Positions 1 to 6,984 are shown, counted from the stretch's first letter. The stretch is DNA of 20,728 bases from JBOGEB01 sp050743125 (GCA_050743125.1 JBOGEB010000065.1:1-20728); one strand, 5' to 3'. Translations and numbers: made by a program. Notes: generated by a model from the letters alone, not told the origin.

Positions 1-86
1 GCGGCGGCCCTTGCCGCCGAAACCGCCACGGCTATAACAACCACCCGACGGTCAGCGAACGCAAGGTCGCGCCTCGTGAAGGGTTC
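1..86. other. Sequence downstream of glmM, at the window edge
   Basis: No gene can be supported in these 86 bases. On the minus strand a GTG at 44 opens a frame reading V-V-V-I-A-V-A-V-S-A-A to the window edge. That hydrophobic run would suit the start of a signal peptide or membrane segment, but there is no convincing ribosome binding site and the frame is cut off. A glmS start, often near glmM, is not seen here. Confidence 0.3.
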
Positions 87-1424
87 TCAAGGCCGCAGCT
101 CCTCCGCAGCGACGCTCGCGAGGCCCTCGGCGATCTCGGTCGCGCGCTCGGCGGAGTCCGCCTCCACCATCACGCGGACGATCGGCTCGGTGCCAGACGC
201 CCGGACGAGGATGCGCCCTGCGTTGCCGAGTGTGGCCTCCGCCTCGGCGACCGCACTCCAAAGCCTGTCCGCGGCGTCGAGGCCGCGCCGGTCGACGCCG
301 CGGACGTTGACAAGGACCTGTGGCAGCCGCCGCATCACCGTGGCGAGCTCCGCAAGGCAGGCTCGCTCCTCGACCATCGCGGACAGCAGCTGGACCGCGG
401 TGAGCACCCCGTCGCCGGTGGTGGCGTGCTCGGCGAAGATGAGGTGACCTGATTGCTCACCGCCGAGCACATAGCCACCTGCGCGCATGGCCTCCAGGAC
501 GTAGCGATCCCCGACCTTGGTCTGGATGACCTCGATGCCGAGGCCCTCCATCGCCTGCCGGAAACCGAGGTTCGTCATCACCGTCGTGACGACGACGTCG
601 AGGCCGGGCCCCCGATGCATCCGGGCGGCGAGAAGCGCGAGGATCGTGTCGCCGTCCACGACCGTGCCAGTGTGGTCGACGGCGATGAGCCGGTCAGCGT
701 CGCCGTCGTGCGCAAGGCCGATGTCGACACCGGTCTCCACAACCGCCGCCGCGACGACGTCGGGGTGGGCAGATCCGCAGCCGTCGTTGATGTTCGTCCC
801 GTCGGGAAGCGCGTGGATGACCGTGACCTCACACCCGAGCCGCCGGAGCACCGTCGGCGCGACCTCGGAAGCAGCGCCGTTCGCGCAGTCGATGACGACG
901 CTCAGGCCTGACAGCTCCACGCCCCCCGCAGTCGCTACGAGGTGGGCAGTGTAGTCCTCCACCGCTTCGTGCCGCTGCTGCACCCTCCCAACCGCCGCGC
1001 CGGTGGGGGGATCGTCGTCCGCGCGGTGAACAAGCTCGGAGATCCGCTCCTCTTCGTCGTCGCTCAGCTTGAAACCGTCCCGCCCGAAGAACTTGATGCC
1101 GTTGTCCTCCACGGGGTTGTGACTCGCGGAGATCACCGCACCGCTGTCGGCTGCGAGGCTCAAGGTGAGATAGGCGACGCCGGGGGTCGAGATCACGCCG
1201 ATCACCACCGCCTCGCCACCGGCCGAGCAGATGCCTGCCACAAGCGCGGCCTCGAGCATCTCGCCGGATGCGCGTGGGTCCCGCCCCACAACGACGCGGG
1301 GGGAAGCGGTGCCTTCCTCCTTCAGCGTGCGGACCAGCGCGCGCCCAAGTCCCACGGCAAGCTCAGGTGTGAGCTCAGTGTTCGCGACCCCGCGGATGCC
1401 GTCGGTCCCGAACAGCTGGCCCAT
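87..1424 (-). CDS. glmM: Phosphoglucosamine mutase GlmM
   Basis: This enzyme converts glucosamine-6-phosphate to glucosamine-1-phosphate in the cytoplasm, on the route to UDP-N-acetylglucosamine for peptidoglycan. The 445-residue product has the usual family length. Visible landmarks are the N-terminal FGTDGIRG, the phosphoserine loop ISASHNP with the catalytic serine at residue 101, the magnesium loop DGDADR at 240-245, the sugar-binding GGEQSGH at 321-327 and the phosphate-binding RASGTEP at 409-415. All key residues are present, so it should be active. It begins 17 bases after rpsI and is the last gene of the rplM-rpsI-glmM unit, a linkage typical of actinobacteria. The ATG start gives the expected MGQLFGTDG beginning. 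A phosphomannomutase is the alternative in this superfamily, but the motifs and context favour GlmM. Confidence 0.97.
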   Translation of the reverse strand: MGQLFGTDGIRGVANTELTPELAVGLGRALVRTLKEEGTASPRVVVGRDPRASGEMLEAALVAGICSAGGEAVVIGVISTPGVAYLTLSLAADSGAVISASHNPVEDNGIKFFGRDGFKLSDDEEERISELVHRADDDPPTGAAVGRVQQRHEAVEDYTAHLVATAGGVELSGLSVVIDCANGAASEVAPTVLRRLGCEVTVIHALPDGTNINDGCGSAHPDVVAAAVVETGVDIGLAHDGDADRLIAVDHTGTVVDGDTILALLAARMHRGPGLDVVVTTVMTNLGFRQAMEGLGIEVIQTKVGDRYVLEAMRAGGYVLGGEQSGHLIFAEHATTGDGVLTAVQLLSAMVEERACLAELATVMRRLPQVLVNVRGVDRRGLDAADRLWSAVAEAEATLGNAGRILVRASGTEPIVRVMVEADSAERATEIAEGLASVAAEELRP

Positions 1425-1441
1425 GGCCGCGCAAGCGGGGG

Positions 1442-1828
1442 TCAGCGCTTGCTGTACTGAGGCGCCTTGCGAGCCTTCTTCAACCCGTACTTCTTCCGCT
1501 CGGTCTCGCGCGCGTCTCGTGTCAGCAGCCCCACTCGCTTGAGGGGTGCCCGCCAGGTGGCGTCCTCGCCCTCAAGCGCGCGGGCGATTCCGTGACGGAG
1601 CGCTCCGGCTTGCCCCGTCGTACCGCCACCGTGGATGCGGGCGATGACGTCGAACCGGCCCTGCGTGTCGGTGACGCGGAAGGGCTCCAGGATCGCCGCA
1701 CGCGACGTCTCGATCGGGAAGTAGTCCTCGAGCGAACGGCCGTTCAACTGAAACTGGCCCGTACCCTCGCGCAAGCGCACTCGGGCTACGGAGGTCTTGC
1801 GCCGACCGGTGTAGATCGTGCTAGCCAT
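1442..1828 (-). CDS. rpsI: 30S ribosomal protein S9 (uS9)
   Basis: S9 sits in the head of the 30S subunit; its basic C-terminal tail reaches the P-site tRNA anticodon loop. The 128-residue product starts MASTIYTGRRKTSVARV, carries the family signature GGGTTGQAGALRHGIARAL, and ends in the conserved basic tail finishing in KR. The chosen ATG at 1828 gives the normal N-terminus; earlier in-frame codons would add an unconserved leader. The start overlaps the end of rplM by 8 bases (ATGGCTAG contains both the S9 start and the L13 stop), so the two are probably translationally coupled. glmM follows after a 17-base gap. Confidence 0.97.
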   Translation of the reverse strand: MASTIYTGRRKTSVARVRLREGTGQFQLNGRSLEDYFPIETSRAAILEPFRVTDTQGRFDVIARIHGGGTTGQAGALRHGIARALEGEDATWRAPLKRVGLLTRDARETERKKYGLKKARKAPQYSKR

Positions 1829-2294
1829 TGCGCTTCCCTTGTCCAGATCCGTGCCCGCCGGCCGCGGACAGGTCGAGCGGCTTCGGCTGCTGCGCGGCGT
1901 GCGGGTGACTGGACCCGGCATAGACCTTGAGCTTGCGCAACTGCGCTCGACCGATCGTGTTCTTCGGGAGCATTCCCTTGACCGCCCTCTCGACGAGCCG
2001 CTCCGGCCGCTCGGCGAGCAGCCGCGCCCAAGGCACGGCCTTCAGCCCGCCGGGATAGCCCGAGTGCCGGTACGCGAGCTTCTGCTCAGCCTTCCTGCCG
2101 GTCAGCCGCACACTGGCGGCATTCAACACGATCACGTGGTCACCCATGTCGATGTGAGGAGCGAAGACCGGTTTGTGCTTGCCGCGCAGGACGTGCGCAA
2201 CCTGAGAGGCAAGCCGGCCGAGGACCACGTCCTTCGCGTCCACGACGTACCACGTCGGATCCGCGTCCTTCGGGCGGGGCGAGTACGTGCGCAT
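1821..2294 (-). CDS. rplM: 50S ribosomal protein L13 (uL13)
   Basis: L13 is an early-binding 50S protein needed for assembly of the large subunit. The 157-residue product starts MRTYSPRPKDADPTWYVVDA, a typical actinobacterial L13 N-terminus. It carries the diagnostic segments VLGRLAS, LRGKHKP, YRHSGYPGG and GMLPKN and ends with KVYAGSSHPHAAQQP plus a short glycine-rich tail. The ATG at 2294 is preferred over an in-frame ATG at 2342 because the intervening 16 residues are not L13-like. It is the first gene of a three-gene unit and has a clear sigma-A-type promoter about 80 bases upstream. Its stop codon lies inside the start of rpsI. Confidence 0.97.
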   Translation of the reverse strand: MRTYSPRPKDADPTWYVVDAKDVVLGRLASQVAHVLRGKHKPVFAPHIDMGDHVIVLNAASVRLTGRKAEQKLAYRHSGYPGGLKAVPWARLLAERPERLVERAVKGMLPKNTIGRAQLRKLKVYAGSSHPHAAQQPKPLDLSAAGGHGSGQGKRNG

Positions 2295-2370
2295 GAAGGC
2301 TCTCGGGGTCGTTGGTATTGGACGAGCGGCGCAAGCGAGCATAGCGACAGCCCTGGCCGCAGGATGGCTA

Positions 2371-2400
2371 AGCGTACGCCCTCACCGGCTCAAGGGTCAA
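2371..2400 (-). promoter_or_regulatory. Promoter of the rplM-rpsI-glmM unit
   Basis: On the minus strand TTGACC (2400-2395) is followed, after 18 bases, by TACGCT (2376-2371). These match the -35 and -10 boxes of the housekeeping sigma factor well (TTGACA and TAnnnT). Transcription would begin near 2363, leaving a leader of roughly 70 bases before the L13 ATG. It is the best promoter visible in the window and separates this unit from truA upstream. Confidence 0.75.
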
Positions 2401-2409
2401 CTGCGTGTT

Positions 2410-2436
2410 GGATCCGCGCGGTATGCCGCGCAATCC
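2410..2436 (-). terminator. Hairpin between truA and the rplM promoter
   Basis: GCGCGG and CCGCGC pair across a 4-base loop, extended by GGAT/ATCC on the outside with an unpaired CC/AA between. It lies 17 bases after the truA stop and just before the rplM promoter, where a terminator of the long upstream operon would be expected. There is no T-run after it, so it is not a standard intrinsic terminator; it may be a transcript-end stabiliser. Confidence 0.4.
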
Positions 2437-2452
2437 AGCGTATATAAGGACC

Positions 2453-3211
2453 TCACCGGTAGGACACGCCCACGAGCGTGAGGCCGTGCGGTGGGGCGAC
2501 CTGCCCCACGGCCTTTCGATCACGGGCGGCCAGGACGTCGGCGACCCAGTCGGGCGGGCGCTTGCCGCGCCCCACGGCGACGAGGCAGCCGGTCACCGAC
2601 CGGACCATCTGGTGGCAGAACGCTTTGCCGGCTATCACGACAACGACGAGGCCAGCGCGCTCCCGCCGCACGGTCAGCCGGTCGATCCGCCGGACGAGCG
2701 TCCCGTCGCCTCGTCGGCGGCAGAACGAGCTGAAGTCGTGCTCGCCGAGCAGGTGCCGGCCGGCCACTTCCATCGCCCCCACGTCGAGTGATGGCGGACC
2801 GAGGTGCCAGGTGTCGTAGCGCCACAGCGGGCTCATCGCGGCGGCGTCACAGATCTGGTACCGGTACCGCCGCTGAGTGGCCGAGAACCTGGCGTCGAAC
2901 GTCGAGGGCACCCGTCGGACCCGCCAAACGCCGATCTCCGGGCCGCAGATCGCGTCAAGCGCGGCACGGGCGCGATCAAGGTCACGGAGCAGGCGCGCGT
3001 CGGCGGGTAGGTCACAGTGGACGGTCTGCGCGGTGGCGTGGACGCCGCGATCGGTACGCCCGGCGGCCGTGGTCTTGACCGGCGCCCCTGCAAGCTTCGC
3101 GAGCGCGTCCTCCAAGACCCCTTGCACGGTCCGTTGCCCCGGCTGCCAGGCGAAGCCAGCGAACTCCGCCCCGTCGTACGCGAGGTCAATCCGGACCCTC
3201 ACTTTCGGCAT
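2453..3211 (-). CDS. truA: tRNA pseudouridine(38-40) synthase TruA
   Basis: TruA isomerises uridines 38-40 in the anticodon stem of many tRNAs. The 252-residue product starts MPKVRVRIDLAYDGAEFAGF and has the catalytic aspartate at residue 54 in AAGRTDRGVHA, the conserved aromatic motif RRYRYQI at 114-120, and the C-terminal FCHQMVRS and PPHGLTL segments. The active-site residues are intact. The ATG at 3211 gives a normal start, with a weak AGGGCGG-like ribosome binding site. It is the last gene of the S10-spc-alpha run, after rplQ, as in many actinobacteria, but here a 232-bp repeat separates the two genes, ending 35 bases before the truA start. Confidence 0.96.
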   Translation of the reverse strand: MPKVRVRIDLAYDGAEFAGFAWQPGQRTVQGVLEDALAKLAGAPVKTTAAGRTDRGVHATAQTVHCDLPADARLLRDLDRARAALDAICGPEIGVWRVRRVPSTFDARFSATQRRYRYQICDAAAMSPLWRYDTWHLGPPSLDVGAMEVAGRHLLGEHDFSSFCRRRGDGTLVRRIDRLTVRRERAGLVVVVIAGKAFCHQMVRSVTGCLVAVGRGKRPPDWVADVLAARDRKAVGQVAPPHGLTLVGVSYR

Positions 3212-3246
3212 GCCGCCCTACCGCGCAGGATTCGCCCGAAACCGAG

Positions 3247-3478
3247 CTAGTGGTCCAAGCGGAACGTTCTCGTGAGGGGGTTCGGAACCCCAGAGGGGGG
3301 GACCCTGGAGACGCCCCGATGACATCGAGGGCCCGGGCGGAGCGCTCCCCGCCTCGCAAGGCGAAGCCCTCCGCGCGGGTCGCGCCGTGTACTGGCTGTC
3401 CTCAAGCGATCCGCAACGCCGCGAGGTGCGGATGCAGGCGCCCCCGAATGCCACGGGTTTTTCCGCGCGGACCACTAG
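3247..3478. mobile_element. MITE-like inverted-end repeat, copy 1 (rplQ-truA gap)
   Basis: This 232-bp element begins CTAGTGGTCCAAGCGGAA and ends TTCCGCGCGGACCACTAG, so its ends pair over 10 bases and then, after a 2-base mismatch, over six or seven more. Internal landmarks shared with the other copies are GGGGTTCGGAACCCC, GAGGGCCCGGGCGG, GCGGGTCGCGCCGTGT and AACGCCGCGAGGTGCGGATG. It carries one copy of the unit that is expanded in copy 3. It encodes no transposase or convincing protein, so it would have to be moved by an enzyme encoded elsewhere. Its right-hand CTAG overlaps the TAG stop codon of rplQ. The mobile-element reading is inferred from structure and repetition. Confidence 0.8.
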
Positions 3479-3984
3479 GAGAAATCCTCGGCCCCCCCGG
3501 CGTCGGCGGCGGCGAGGCGCTCTTCCTCACGCTGCTGAGCGCCACGGGACAGGGACCCGCCGCGACGGCGGCGAAGAGCCCAACGCCGTCGGGGGGCTTC
3601 CTCGAGCGCACCCGAGGCGGTGCCGGATACACCCTCCACCAACTCGATGAGCGCCATTGGCGCGGCGTCGCCCTTACGCGGGCCGAGCTTCAGGACGCGC
3701 GTGTAGCCACCGTCGCGGTCTGCGAACGCAGGGGCGACGTCCGCGAACAGCTTGTGGACGACGTCTTTGTCCCGAATGACCCGCAGTACCTGCCGGCGGG
3801 AGTGGACGTCACCCCGCTTGGCGAACGTCACCATCCGGTCGACGAGCGGCTGCACCGACTTCGCCTTCACAAGCGTGGTCCGGATCCGGCCGTGCCGGAA
3901 CAACTCGGTCGCCAGGTTGGCAAGAATCATCTTGTGGTGCGCCGCGCTCCCCCCAAACCGAGCGGCTTTCTTCGGCTGCGGCAT
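3475..3984 (-). CDS. rplQ: 50S ribosomal protein L17 (bL17)
   Basis: L17 lies near the peptide exit tunnel of the 50S subunit. The 169-residue product starts MPQPKKAARFGGSAAHHKM and has the conserved LATELFRHGRIRTTLVKAK segment and the KLGPRKGDAAPMALIELVE segment. The core ends near residue 120; the last 45 or so residues form a low-complexity Arg/Ala/Glu tail, a kind of extension known in actinobacterial L17. The TAG stop codon is inside the CTAG end of the adjacent repeat, so the repeat end now defines the C-terminus (last residues AEDFS). A doubled Shine-Dalgarno tract precedes the ATG. rpoA is upstream across a 147-base gap. Confidence 0.96.
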   Translation of the reverse strand: MPQPKKAARFGGSAAHHKMILANLATELFRHGRIRTTLVKAKSVQPLVDRMVTFAKRGDVHSRRQVLRVIRDKDVVHKLFADVAPAFADRDGGYTRVLKLGPRKGDAAPMALIELVEGVSGTASGALEEAPRRRWALRRRRGGSLSRGAQQREEERLAAADAGGAEDFS

Positions 3985-3986
3985 CC

Positions 3987-4010
3987 TGCTCTTCCTCCTG
4001 CTCTTCCTCC
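3987..4010 (-). promoter_or_regulatory. Duplicated ribosome binding site of rplQ
   Basis: On the minus strand GGAGGAAGAGCA occurs twice in tandem (4010-3999 and 3998-3987), giving two strong Shine-Dalgarno tracts; the nearer GGAGG sits 9 bases before the rplQ ATG. It looks like a simple 12-base duplication that may raise ribosome loading. Confidence 0.7.
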
Positions 4011-4099
4011 AAAGCTTGCGGTGTGGGGCTGGCCGCCAGGTCGGGGCTGGCGCGGACGACAGGAGGGGCGAAAAGGCTCCCGCCCTGGAGACCCGACGG

Positions 4100-4131
4100 C
4101 GAGCAGCCCGAAGATCGAGCGGCTCGAAGAT
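4100..4131. repeat. 16-base tandem duplication immediately after rpoA
   Basis: Two adjacent 16-base units (4100-4115 and 4116-4131) match at 14 of 16 positions and end exactly at the rpoA stop codon. The second unit contains CGAGCGGCTCG, a small inverted repeat. No function is evident. The rest of the 147-base rpoA-rplQ gap holds a minor CGCCAG/CTGGCG inverted repeat and the rplQ ribosome binding sites. Confidence 0.55.
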
Positions 4132-5091
4132 CTAGCCCGCATAGCCTCCATAGTCCGCGAGACTCAGCCCCATCTCCGCGAGCTTGTGCTTCACCTCTTC
4201 GATCGACTTCTGGCCGAAATTGCGGATGTCGAGGAGATCCTGCTCGGTTTTCTGCACCAGCTCGCCGACGGTCGACACACCCTCGCGCTTCAGGCAGTTG
4301 TACGACCGGACCGACAGATCCATGTCCTCGATCGGAAGCTGCAGGTTCGGGGACAGCGGCGAGGGGCTCCCGCTGTCTGGACCGATCGACAGACCACCAG
4401 GCCCGCCCTCCTCAACCTCGCTGAACAGCTGGAAGAGGTCACGCAAGGTCTGCCCGGCGGAGGCGAGCGCCTCGGCGGGGGACACGGAGCCGTCGGTCTC
4501 GACATCGAGGATCAGCCGGTCGTAGTTCGTCATCTGCTCGACCCGGGTGGCCTCCACACGGTAGGTGACACGGCGGACCGGCGAGTAGATCGAGTCGATC
4601 GGGATCACGCCAATCGGCTGATCGGGCCGCTTGTTGCGCTCGGCCGAGACGTAGCCGCGGCCACGCTCGACGGTGAGGTACATCTCGACGCGCCCCTTGC
4701 GGTTGAGCGTCGCGATGTGGAGGTCGCGGTTGAGGATCTCGACCTCGCTGGGCGCGGTGATGAAGTCCGCCGTGATCTCACCGGGACCCTCGCCGCCGAG
4801 GAAGATCTCGACGGGGTCGTCGCTGTGGCACTGAAGCACGAGATCTTTCAGGTTCAGGATGACGTCAGTGACGTCCTCCTTGACACCCTCGATCGAGCTG
4901 AACTCGTGGAGGACGCCCTCGATCCGCACGCTCGTCACCGCCGCGCCCGGAATGGACGACAGGAGTGTGCGTCGGAGGCTGTTTCCGAGCGTGTATCCGA
5001 ACCCGGGCTCGAGCGGCTCGATGCTGAACGCCGATCGAGTCTGCTCGGCGATGACGTCTTCTTGGATGCTAGGGCGCTGCACAATCAGCAA
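4132..5091 (-). CDS. rpoA: DNA-directed RNA polymerase subunit alpha
   Basis: Alpha dimerises to nucleate RNA polymerase assembly, and its C-terminal domain contacts promoter UP elements and activators. The 319-residue product has the N-terminal assembly domain (about 1-225), including EPLEPGFGYTLGNSLRRTLL at 26-45, a Ser/Gly/Pro-rich linker (about 230-250), and the helical C-terminal domain starting near LPIEDMDLSVRSYNCLKR. The frame opens with TTG at 5091, giving MLIVQRPS, which matches the usual actinobacterial MLIxQRP start. AGGAGG at 5108-5103 is 11 bases upstream, a long spacing. The TTG is the best start, since the next GTG would cut the conserved N-terminus. A strong hairpin lies between this gene and rpsD. 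Confidence 0.97.
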   Translation of the reverse strand: MLIVQRPSIQEDVIAEQTRSAFSIEPLEPGFGYTLGNSLRRTLLSSIPGAAVTSVRIEGVLHEFSSIEGVKEDVTDVILNLKDLVLQCHSDDPVEIFLGGEGPGEITADFITAPSEVEILNRDLHIATLNRKGRVEMYLTVERGRGYVSAERNKRPDQPIGVIPIDSIYSPVRRVTYRVEATRVEQMTNYDRLILDVETDGSVSPAEALASAGQTLRDLFQLFSEVEEGGPGGLSIGPDSGSPSPLSPNLQLPIEDMDLSVRSYNCLKREGVSTVGELVQKTEQDLLDIRNFGQKSIEEVKHKLAEMGLSLADYGGYAG

Positions 5092-5139
5092 CTGAACGTT
5101 CGCCTCCTACACCTGCACCGTTGAGCTAACGAGAGCATG

Positions 5140-5180
5140 TCCAGGTCAGTACTCGGGCATGCCTGGAGTACTTACCTGGA
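5140..5180 (-). promoter_or_regulatory. Long hairpin at the rpsD-rpoA junction
   Basis: On the minus strand TCCAGGT pairs with ACCTGGA, then after one A/G mismatch AGTACTC pairs with GAGTACT, leaving an 11-base loop that itself contains the palindrome GGCATGCC. The upstream arm covers the last two sense codons and the stop of rpsD, so terminating ribosomes would disturb it. No T-run follows. It could be a processing site, a stability element or an S4-linked control point for rpoA; which one is not shown by the sequence. Confidence 0.75.
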
Positions 5181-5798
5181 ATAGAGCTCGACGATGAGCT
5201 GCTCCTGGACTGGGACATCGATCTGACTGCGGCTCGGCAGGTCGAGCACGGTGATCGCAAGCTTCGACGGGTCGGTGGACAACCAGCGGGGGATGCGCTT
5301 ACTGTCGAGCAGCTCGAGCGAGCCAATGATCGGCACGATGTTCCGCGAGCGTTCCCGCAGCGTGATCACCTCCCCCACGCGGACGTGACAGCTAGGGATG
5401 TCCACCGTGCGGCCGTCGACCTGGAAGTGGCGGTGCCGCACAAGCTGGCGGGCCTCGTCGCGCGACCGCGCAAGCCCACCGCGGTACACCACATTGTCGA
5501 GCCGCGTCTCCAGTAGCCGGAGAAGGTTCTCGCCAGTGAGGCCATCGCGCCGGGTTGCCTCTTCGTAGTAGTTGTGGAACTGACGCTCGAGCACACCGTA
5601 GATCCGCCGCGCCTTCTGCTTCTCACGCAGCTGAAGGAGGTACTCACTCTCACGGATACGTCCGCGCCCGTGCTCACCGGGCGGGTAGGGGCGCTTCTCG
5701 ATCGCGCACTTGGGCCCCTCGCAGCGAGTTCCCTTAAGGTAGAGCTTCTGTCGTTCGCGCCGGCAGAGCTTGCAGTCGGGTCCGGTGTACCGAGCCAT
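5172..5798 (-). CDS. rpsD: 30S ribosomal protein S4 (uS4), zinc-binding type
   Basis: S4 nucleates 30S assembly on 16S rRNA and affects decoding accuracy. The 208-residue product starts MARYTGPDCKLCRRE and has four cysteines at residues 9, 12, 26 and 31, the zinc-binding N-terminal form. The S4 RNA-binding domain is visible as LETRLDNVVYRGGLARSRDE and QLVRHRHFQVDGR. The tail ends in VQEQLIVELYSR. The ATG at 5798 has a good AGGAGA ribosome binding site. It follows rpsK after 11 bases. Its last codons form one arm of the hairpin that precedes rpoA, of interest because S4 is the classic autoregulator of the alpha operon in Escherichia coli. Confidence 0.98.
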   Translation of the reverse strand: MARYTGPDCKLCRRERQKLYLKGTRCEGPKCAIEKRPYPPGEHGRGRIRESEYLLQLREKQKARRIYGVLERQFHNYYEEATRRDGLTGENLLRLLETRLDNVVYRGGLARSRDEARQLVRHRHFQVDGRTVDIPSCHVRVGEVITLRERSRNIVPIIGSLELLDSKRIPRWLSTDPSKLAITVLDLPSRSQIDVPVQEQLIVELYSR

Positions 5799-5809
5799 GT
5801 TCTCTCCTG

Positions 5810-6223
5810 TCAGACCCGACGGCGCTTCGGGGGACGGCAGCCGTTGTGCGGGATCGGGGTCACGTCCTTGATCGCGGCGACCTCGAGGCCGTTCGCCTGC
5901 AACGAGCGGATCGCGGTCTCCCGCCCCGAGCCGGGACCCTTGACAAAGACGTCGATCTTGCGCACACCGTACTCTGCTGCAGCCCGGGCAGCCTTCTCCG
6001 CTGCCATCTGGGCAGCGAACGGCGTCGACTTACGGGAACCCTTGAAGCCGACGTTGCCGGCCGAAGCCCACGACAGGACGTTGCCCTGCCGGTCGGTGAT
6101 CGTCACGATCGTGTTGTTGAAGGAGCTCTTGATGTGCGCCTGGGCATGAGTGACCTGGCGCCGCTCCTTCTTGCGCGCCCTTTGCTTCGACTTTGGGCCG
6201 GACTGTTTCCGCTGCTGAGCCAC
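5810..6223 (-). CDS. rpsK: 30S ribosomal protein S11 (uS11)
   Basis: S11 is part of the 30S platform near the Shine-Dalgarno duplex. The 137-residue product has the usual basic N-terminus, then AHIKSSFNNTIVTITD, the conserved KGPGSGRETAIRSL loop and the C-terminal DVTPIPHNGCRPPKRRRV. It starts with GTG at 6223 (VAQQRK..., read as Met), supported by AGAGGAAG a few bases upstream. It lies between rpsM and rpsD in the standard alpha-operon order, with a 69-base gap to rpsM upstream that contains only a G/T-rich stretch. Confidence 0.98.
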   Translation of the reverse strand: MAQQRKQSGPKSKQRARKKERRQVTHAQAHIKSSFNNTIVTITDRQGNVLSWASAGNVGFKGSRKSTPFAAQMAAEKAARAAAEYGVRKIDVFVKGPGSGRETAIRSLQANGLEVAAIKDVTPIPHNGCRPPKRRRV

Positions 6224-6292
6224 TCTGCTTCCTCTAGGGTGGGCCTGTGGGGGGGTTGGTGTGGTCGGGTGGAAGATTGGCGACGCGACGAA

Positions 6293-6676
6293 CTAATGCT
6301 TGCGCACCCGCTTTTTGATGCCGCCAACGGTACGGCGTGGCCCCTTGCGCGTGCGGGCATTCGTATGCGTGCGCTGGCCGCGTACCGGGAGGCCACGCCG
6401 GTGGCGGATGCCCTGGTAGCAGCCGATGTCAACCTTGCGCTTGATGTTCTGCGCGACCTCTCGGCGCAGGTCACCCTCGACTTGAAAATTCGCGTCGAGA
6501 TAGTCGCGTAGAAGCTTCACCTGGTCATCGGTCAGCTCGCGGATCCGCGTGGAGGGGTCGACGCCCACGGCGGCGAGCGTCTGCGCCGCACGGCTTCGCC
6601 CGATCCCAAAGATGTACGTCAGACCGATCTCCGACCGCTTGTCACGGGGCAGATCGACACCGGCGATTCGTGCCAT
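6293..6676 (-). CDS. rpsM: 30S ribosomal protein S13 (uS13)
   Basis: S13 lies in the 30S head and bridges to the 50S subunit and the P-site tRNA. The 127-residue product starts MARIAGVDLPRDKRSEIGLT and contains YIFGIGRSRA, IKRKVDIGCYQGIRHRRGLP and GQRTHTNARTRKGPRRTV, ending in the basic GIKKRVRKH. The ATG at 6676 is preceded by GGTGGAGG at good spacing; an earlier in-frame ATG would add 13 residues that are not S13-like. rpmJ is 48 bases upstream, and that gap contains a short GGAGGA/TCCTCC inverted repeat. Confidence 0.98.
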   Translation of the reverse strand: MARIAGVDLPRDKRSEIGLTYIFGIGRSRAAQTLAAVGVDPSTRIRELTDDQVKLLRDYLDANFQVEGDLRREVAQNIKRKVDIGCYQGIRHRRGLPVRGQRTHTNARTRKGPRRTVGGIKKRVRKH

Positions 6677-6724
6677 CAGATCAACCTCCACCCCGAGTGG
6701 GGATTGGGAGGACATCCTCCATCG

Positions 6725-6838
6725 TCAACCCTGCCGCTGCTTGTGCCGCGGATTGCTGCAGATGACCATCACACGGCCGTGCCGGCGAATGATCCGGCAC
6801 TTCTCGCAGATGCGCTTGACCGAGGGCTGCACCTTCAC
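6725..6838 (-). CDS. rpmJ: 50S ribosomal protein L36 (bL36)
   Basis: This 37-residue zinc protein of the 50S subunit reads MKVQPSVKRICEKCRIIRRH and onward to NPRHKQRQG. The zinc ligands are C11, C14, C27 and H32, so this is the C+ form. The start is GTG at 6838 with GTGAGG about 6 bases upstream; an ATG two bases earlier is out of frame and followed at once by a stop. It lies before rpsM, as usual. The neighbour normally found just upstream, infA, is missing. Confidence 0.96.
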   Translation of the reverse strand: MKVQPSVKRICEKCRIIRRHGRVMVICSNPRHKQRQG

Positions 6839-6861
6839 ATCGACCTCACTCGATACGTCGC

Positions 6862-6978
6862 TCACGCCGCCATGCCCATGAACTCAAGGCACGCTACGCC
6901 GCACTTCAGCGAGAACTCGGAGCCTGGGGGCAGCGCAGAATGCCCCACATGGCGGGGCCGGAGGGTGAAGGGTATCAC
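6862..6978 (-). CDS. Possible 38-residue ORF between map and rpmJ
   Basis: I do not recognise this. A GTG at 6978 opens a 38-codon frame ending at a TGA 23 bases before rpmJ. The second half reads PPGSEFSLKCGVACLEFMGM, with two cysteines in a C-x3-C arrangement. It occupies the place where infA normally lies, but it is not IF-1 (no OB-fold sequence, half the length). There is no convincing ribosome binding site at the GTG. An inner GTG would give 28 residues. It could be a small unannotated protein or chance; the 157-base map-rpmJ interval holds nothing else clear. Confidence 0.25.
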   Translation of the reverse strand: MIPFTLRPRHVGHSALPPGSEFSLKCGVACLEFMGMAA

Positions 6979-6984
6979 CACGTC

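Noticed and set aside
1..44. Start of glmS or another gene after glmM
   Set aside because: Only 14 codons of a hydrophobic frame are visible, with no ribosome binding site; not enough to call a gene.
3250..5124. A 624-codon open frame on the plus strand
   Set aside because: It is antisense to rplQ and rpoA and crosses repeat copy 1; its sequence has no family features. Long antisense frames are expected in GC-rich DNA.
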